From JALOOB01 sp040766655 (GTDB lineage Bacteria > Chloroflexota > Anaerolineae > CG2-30-64-16): a stretch of DNA of 64,000 nt. A program made the translations under genes and the position numbers. Positions 60,154-64,000 of the stretch are shown here, one piece after another. Location: contig JAXGQB010000007.1 in assembly GCA_040766655.1 (NCBI GenBank), positions 408,833 through 472,832 of the forward strand, read 5' to 3'. The notes under the pieces are model-generated. The model was not told where the DNA came from. It worked only from the letters and a program-made list of their open reading frames with translations, and searched no databases. Within the stretch, counting starts at the first letter, position 1; every line of letters starts with the position of its first letter.

Positions 60154-61308
60154 TCACACCGTCGCCGGGGGCAACTTCGACGCCCGGCTCAAACCTGGCA
60201 GGATGTACCATCGGCGATACAGCACGACCGACATCAGGATCCCCAGCTGCGCCAGCGCCAACGCGACCGCACTGAACTGGTTCAGGTAAAAGTTGAGCAG
60301 AGTGACGGTTGTGAGAGAGAAAGCCAGCGCGATGACGGCCAGCCGGCTGCCCGCATCCTCGCCGATGATGAGGCTGTACACGATGGCAGCCAACGCCAGC
60401 AGTCCGACGCCCGCTTCCAGCCCTACCCGCACCAGGTACCACGTCACGTCGCTCAGCTGGCGCACGGTGCCCTCCATCAGCAGGACGCTGGTGATCGTCT
60501 CGTGAAACGGTCCGGGCAGGGCCGCGGTCAGGATCAGGCGGGTCACGCCGACCCCCGCGCCGGCGACGAGCGCGCCCAGCAAGGCGACCACGAGCCAGCG
60601 ATGCGCCCGGCGGCCGAGCCGCTTGCCCCACGTCTCGAACGAGACCTGCAGCCGGCTCCACCAGGCCGGCTTGATCGGGTACACCGGCGTCGAAGGGTCA
60701 CGCACGTAGGACGACAGGACACTGGCCAGCCGTGCCATTTCGGGCAGATCGGCCCGCTCGGCCGAGCTCAGCCATAGCAGGAGACGCTTACGCTCCGCCT
60801 GGTCCATGTCGCCGTCCAGGATATCCTGCAGCGCCTCCAGGGCATGGTAGAGCTGGGCACGGGGCGACTCGGGCCTGTAGCGGCGCACGAACCGGTAGAG
60901 CAGGACGCTCAGAAGGAAAAACGCGTAGACGAGCGGCGCAGCGGGCGGATAGAAGTAGTCGAGGTCGCGCGTGATGAACTTGCCCACCTCGTCGATGAAG
61001 AGGCCGGCCCCGATGCCGTTCAGCACCGCGCTGGCCGTCTGAGCCCAGCCGTTCGCGAAGATCAAGGGCAGGATCGCGGCCGCATAAAGCAGCAGACCGC
61101 CCCAGATCGCATGGGCGATGTGCAGCGTTGCCGAACCGAGTTGGGGATAGCCTGCCAGCTCGAGGAAGAGACGCGTTGCGATCACGGATCCCGCCAGCGA
61201 CACCAGGGTGATCAGCACATAGCTTTCCGCGCGATACCGCTGGACCGGGCCAAGATTGGGCCTCCGCACCAGCTCGGTCGCCCCGCCGCCACTTTCTTTG
61301 TTTGCCAT
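60154..61308 (-). CDS. Conserved 8-TM membrane protein in the pho locus
   Basis: The 384-aa protein has about eight membrane helices in two groups of four (about 30-150 and 245-375). They are separated by a cytoplasmic helical region (about 155-240, SPRAQLYHALEALQDILDGD). No family is recognised. I start at the ATG at 61308 with AGGAG seven bases upstream; the frame reaches 61359. It lies 63 nt after phoR and before the Pho-box array, so it probably belongs to the phoB-phoR transcript. A role as phosphate sensor partner or transporter is possible but unsupported by motifs. Confidence 0.7.
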   Translation of the reverse strand: MANKESGGGATELVRRPNLGPVQRYRAESYVLITLVSLAGSVIATRLFLELAGYPQLGSATLHIAHAIWGGLLLYAAAILPLIFANGWAQTASAVLNGIGAGLFIDEVGKFITRDLDYFYPPAAPLVYAFFLLSVLLYRFVRRYRPESPRAQLYHALEALQDILDGDMDQAERKRLLLWLSSAERADLPEMARLASVLSSYVRDPSTPVYPIKPAWWSRLQVSFETWGKRLGRRAHRWLVVALLGALVAGAGVGVTRLILTAALPGPFHETITSVLLMEGTVRQLSDVTWYLVRVGLEAGVGLLALAAIVYSLIIGEDAGSRLAVIALAFSLTTVTLLNFYLNQFSAVALALAQLGILMSVVLYRRWYILPGLSRASKLPPATV

Positions 61309-61371
61309 CCTGTGTCTCCTGCCGCTGTGCGTCCCCATCGCCCGCGCGACGTCTGTCACGAGCGCCGCAGG

Positions 61372-62535
61372 TTACGCCTTGGGCACGGTGAAACAGAACT
61401 GCGCGCCCTTGCCGGGCGTGCTGTCCACCGTCAACTTCCCCCCGTGACCCTCGATGATGTGCCGGGCAATGGCGAGTCCCAGGCCCGTGCCGCCCCGGCT
61501 GCGCGCGCGGTCCGCCTTGTAGAATCGCTCGAACACACGCCGCAGCTCGTCTTTGGGGATGCCGGGACCGTTGTCGCTCACGCAGATGCGGATGTCGTCG
61601 CCGTCCGCCTCGGCGGTAACGGTGATCTCTCCGCCCTCCTGCGTAAACTTGACCGCGTTGTGGACCAGGTTGTTGACCGCGCGGCCGATCATGGCTTCGT
61701 CGATCAGGGCGATCAACCCGCTGGGCACTACCAGCGCGACGTGTTGCTTCTTGACCGCAGCCTGGGGCAGCAGATTGGTGACGCACCGCCGCACCACGGG
61801 CTCAAGCTCGGTGGGCACCAGCTTCAGCAGCACCTGCCCCGACTCAATCTGGGCCAGGTCCATCATCTCCTGGCTGAGCTGGCTGATCGTCTGCACCTGG
61901 ACCTGGATCTGATCGAGCATGCGGCGGTTCAGGGCCGCATCCTCGACGCCCGTCTGGCGCAACATCTGAGCGGCCAGGTCAATGTTGGCCAGCGGGGTGC
62001 GCAGCTCGTGAGAGATGTTCGCCACGAAATCGCGTCGCGCACGGCCCAGGCGCTGCAGCTCCGTCACGTCCTGCATCGCCACTGCCGCGCCGGAGAAACC
62101 GTCGATCGGCGTGGCCCAGATGCGTAGCATGCGCTCGCCTGCCACCGCCTGCCGCGACATCTGCCGGTGGCCGGCCAGCGCATCGGCTACGGCCTGGTTC
62201 AGCTCGTAGTCGCGCACCAGTGCGATGAATGTCCCGCCAAGTTGAGACTCTCCGTTGGTGTACAGCGCCCAGGTAGCGCGGTTGGCCCAGGTCACCCGGC
62301 GATTGTCGTCCAGCAGCATGAGCGGGTCGGAGGTGGACTCGCCGAGCGCATCGAGCTGCGCGCGCAACCGGGCGATCTCCGTTTCGAGGGGCTCTCGCGC
62401 GGCCAGCGCCTCGGCACGCGCGGCGTACGCGTCCAGCGTCTGCAGCCGCGCGCGCCGCAGCGCCACGGCTATGCCGATGGCGGCCGCGAGCGCGAGCACC
62501 GCCAGCAGGATCAGGAGGAGTTCACGTGCGCTCAC
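61372..62535 (-). CDS. phoR: PhoR-type sensor histidine kinase
   Basis: The 387-aa kinase has a single N-terminal membrane helix (5-26), no periplasmic domain and a short coiled coil. A PAS domain (about 65-165), HisKA with FVANISHELRTPL (H176) and HATPase with NNLVHNAVKF, DNGPGI and GGTGLGLAI follow. Lack of an external sensor is typical of PhoR, which reads the state of the Pst transporter through PhoU. It lies 8 nt after phoB. Confidence 0.92.
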   Translation of the reverse strand: MSARELLLILLAVLALAAAIGIAVALRRARLQTLDAYAARAEALAAREPLETEIARLRAQLDALGESTSDPLMLLDDNRRVTWANRATWALYTNGESQLGGTFIALVRDYELNQAVADALAGHRQMSRQAVAGERMLRIWATPIDGFSGAAVAMQDVTELQRLGRARRDFVANISHELRTPLANIDLAAQMLRQTGVEDAALNRRMLDQIQVQVQTISQLSQEMMDLAQIESGQVLLKLVPTELEPVVRRCVTNLLPQAAVKKQHVALVVPSGLIALIDEAMIGRAVNNLVHNAVKFTQEGGEITVTAEADGDDIRICVSDNGPGIPKDELRRVFERFYKADRARSRGGTGLGLAIARHIIEGHGGKLTVDSTPGKGAQFCFTVPKA

Positions 62536-62543
62536 CGGTCGCC

Positions 62544-63221
62544 TCAGCCCTCGAAGCGATAGCCGATGCCGCGCACGGTGGTGAGGCGCACCGGTTGCGA
62601 GGGGTTCGGCTCGATCTTCTCCCGCAGCCAGCGGATGTGTACGTCCACCGTGCGGCTGTCACCGAAGAAGTCGTAGCCCCACACGCGCGTCAGGAGGAGG
62701 TCACGCGAGAGGACCGCGCCCTGGTGGCGCATCAACTCGGCCAGCACGCTGAATTCCTTCGGGCTCAGGACGAGTTCCTTGTCCGCCAGGTAGGCCCGCC
62801 GGCTGACGAGATTCAGAACCAGATCGCCGGATTTGAGTTCATCGCTCAGCCGCCGCGGCCCCGCGCGGCGCAGCAGCGCGCGCAAGCGTGCCTGCAGCTC
62901 GCCCAGGCTGAACGGCTTGGTCATGTAGTCGTCCGCGCCGCTCTCCAGCCCGACGATCTTGTCGAGCTCGCCGGTGCGTGCGGTCAGCACCAGGATCGGC
63001 GTCTCCGACACCTGGCGCAGGCTGCGACACACCGTCAGCCCGTCCAACTCGGGCATCATCAGGTCGAGCACGATGAGATCGGGCTCCTCCGTGCGCGCGG
63101 TCTCCAGCGCAGCCACCCCGTCGGATGCGGTAACCACCTCGTAGCCGCTCGCGCGCAGGTTCAGCGCGAGCGTCTCGAGGAGCGTAGGCTCGTCGTCGAC
63201 GAGCAGGATCTTTTCAGCCAT
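62544..63221 (-). CDS. phoB: PhoB-type response regulator (OmpR family)
   Basis: The 225-aa regulator has a receiver domain with D9/D10, D53 (VLDLMMPELDG), T80 and K102 (MTKPFS). A winged-helix OmpR domain follows (about 130-224: LVLNLVSRRAYLADKELVLS...SRTVDVHIRWLREKIEPNP). Its position before phoR and the pst genes, plus the 11-bp repeats upstream of both pstS genes, supports PhoB rather than another OmpR-type regulator. No such repeats were seen upstream of phoB itself. Confidence 0.92.
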   Translation of the reverse strand: MAEKILLVDDEPTLLETLALNLRASGYEVVTASDGVAALETARTEEPDLIVLDLMMPELDGLTVCRSLRQVSETPILVLTARTGELDKIVGLESGADDYMTKPFSLGELQARLRALLRRAGPRRLSDELKSGDLVLNLVSRRAYLADKELVLSPKEFSVLAELMRHQGAVLSRDLLLTRVWGYDFFGDSRTVDVHIRWLREKIEPNPSQPVRLTTVRGIGYRFEG

Positions 63222-63294
63222 ATCATCACTTCAGCCGTTCTGGGCGGTCGACAGCCGTGCGGCATTTCGATGCTAGCATGCGCCATGGCGCACG

Positions 63295-64000
63295 TCAAAC
63301 GGTGCGCGGTTTCGGCGCGTGGGCCGCGGACGTCTCAGTCCCCGCGCCGGGCAGGCCGCCCAGCGGCGCCGCGGTGAGTGCTGCGCGGCGGATCGCCTCG
63401 GCCACGACCTCGGCCGCATACGCGCCCACCAGCGTCGGGCTGGCGCGCACCTGGCCGGTCGCAAGCGCGAAGAGAGTGTCGCCGTCGAACATGGTGTGCG
63501 CGGGCCGGATCGCACGGGCCAGGCCGTCCTGCCCCATCTGCGCCATCTTGTTGGCCTGCTCCTTGTTCAGCCGCGCGTTGGTGGCCACCACGCCGATCAC
63601 GGTCGCACCGGCCACGCGCATCGCCAACCGCCCCGTCATCGAGCGCAGCAGGCCGAGCGTGTTGGCGAAACGCCCATCGCGGCCGCGCGTCCCGGCCAGC
63701 ACCTCACCCCGCTCGTCGACCACATCGCCGAGAGGATTCACCGCGATGAGCGCGGCCACCACCAGGCCGCCGCCCAGCGCAACCGCCGCGCTGCCCACCC
63801 CGGTCTTCGTCGCGCGGCCTGCGCCCAACATCTTGCCCGCGCTGCAGCCGGTCCCCACTCCTGCGTTGCCCTCGGTCACGGGCGCGGATGAGGCAGCCAG
63901 GCACGCGCGATAGCCCATCTCCGCGTCGGGGTGCGCCTCCGAACTGCCGACCGCCAGGTCGAAGAGGATCGCGGCGGGCACGATGGGCACGCGCAGCCGG
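63295..64000 (-). CDS. P1-family peptidase (DmpA-like), N-terminally truncated by the window
   Basis: The visible 235 residues are the C-terminal part of a P1-family aminopeptidase (DmpA/L-aminopeptidase, Ntn-type fold). Family features are VPAAILFDLAVG, GNAGVGTGCSAGKM, GGLVVAALIAVNPLGDVV and GVVATNARLNKEQ, the segment that includes the region of the self-processing nucleophile. Such enzymes cleave themselves into two chains and release N-terminal or beta-amino acids from short peptides. The frame is open to the window edge, so the start is missing. It is convergent with nothing and ends 73 nt before phoB. Confidence 0.85.
   Translation of the reverse strand, partial: RLRVPIVPAAILFDLAVGSSEAHPDAEMGYRACLAASSAPVTEGNAGVGTGCSAGKMLGAGRATKTGVGSAAVALGGGLVVAALIAVNPLGDVVDERGEVLAGTRGRDGRFANTLGLLRSMTGRLAMRVAGATVIGVVATNARLNKEQANKMAQMGQDGLARAIRPAHTMFDGDTLFALATGQVRASPTLVGAYAAEVVAEAIRRAALTAAPLGGLPGAGTETSAAHAPKPRTV

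Overview
The window is GC-rich, with few rRNA/tRNA signals, frequent GTG/TTG starts and long antisense open frames that are composition artefacts. It looks like a chromosomal segment of a free-living bacterium, most probably a Chloroflexota member. The reasons are many NarL-type two-component systems, giant secreted proteins built from RCC1-like, MBG, cadherin-like and DUF11 domains, a folate-dependent histidine pathway and a duplicated Pst locus. This assignment is an inference from gene content and was not tested by a search.

Layout. 1-4000: the end of a TM2-domain protein, a nitrilase-fold protein lacking two of its three catalytic residues, two pentameric microcompartment vertex proteins with a class II aldolase, and a fatty acid desaturase. 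4090-5660: tRNA-Glu(UUC) with promoter and terminator, then an intact DDE insertion sequence with double-motif inverted ends. 5669-22420: a NarL-type sensor/regulator pair followed by two modules, each a small degenerate receiver plus a giant exported protein (2789 and 1570 aa). The modules share an almost identical 349-nt tract. 22561-31903: a Ca2+-type P-ATPase, an alkyl sulfatase C-terminal relic, a stand-alone receiver, an ECF sigma factor, a sensor kinase with a beta-lactamase-like N-terminus, its regulator, YceI, a DUF4405 membrane protein and a GGRWN-repeat exported protein. 31964-40709: a histidine utilisation regulon with two different urocanases, controlled from a divergent hutC/hutH promoter region. 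40826-50382: HAD phosphatase, CAP-domain protein, a heterodimeric ABC exporter, thioredoxin-TPR protein, CPBP protease and a second ABC exporter. 50403-63221: a phosphate regulon on the minus strand. 63295-end: a partial P1-family peptidase.

How the genes work together. In the hut block histidine goes to urocanate (HutH), imidazolonepropionate (HutU), formiminoglutamate (HutI), then glutamate plus formimino-THF and methenyl-THF (formiminotransferase and cyclodeaminase); a HutC-like GntR repressor probably binds between the divergent promoters. In the pho block PhoB/PhoR precede an 8-TM protein and two consecutive phosphate transporters. One is pstS-pstC-pstA-pstB-phoU, the other pstS-pstC-pstA-pstB-pstB. 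Each pstS is preceded by tandem 11-bp Pho-box-like repeats. The last two PstB proteins carry complementary defects that would make an asymmetric ATPase heterodimer.

Most unusual points: the complementary PstB pair, the two-urocanase operon, the two pseudo-receiver/giant-protein modules with a gene-conversion-like tract, the beta-lactamase-remnant histidine kinase, the catalytically impaired nitrilase and alkyl-sulfatase folds, and the microcompartment vertex genes without any hexameric shell gene in view.
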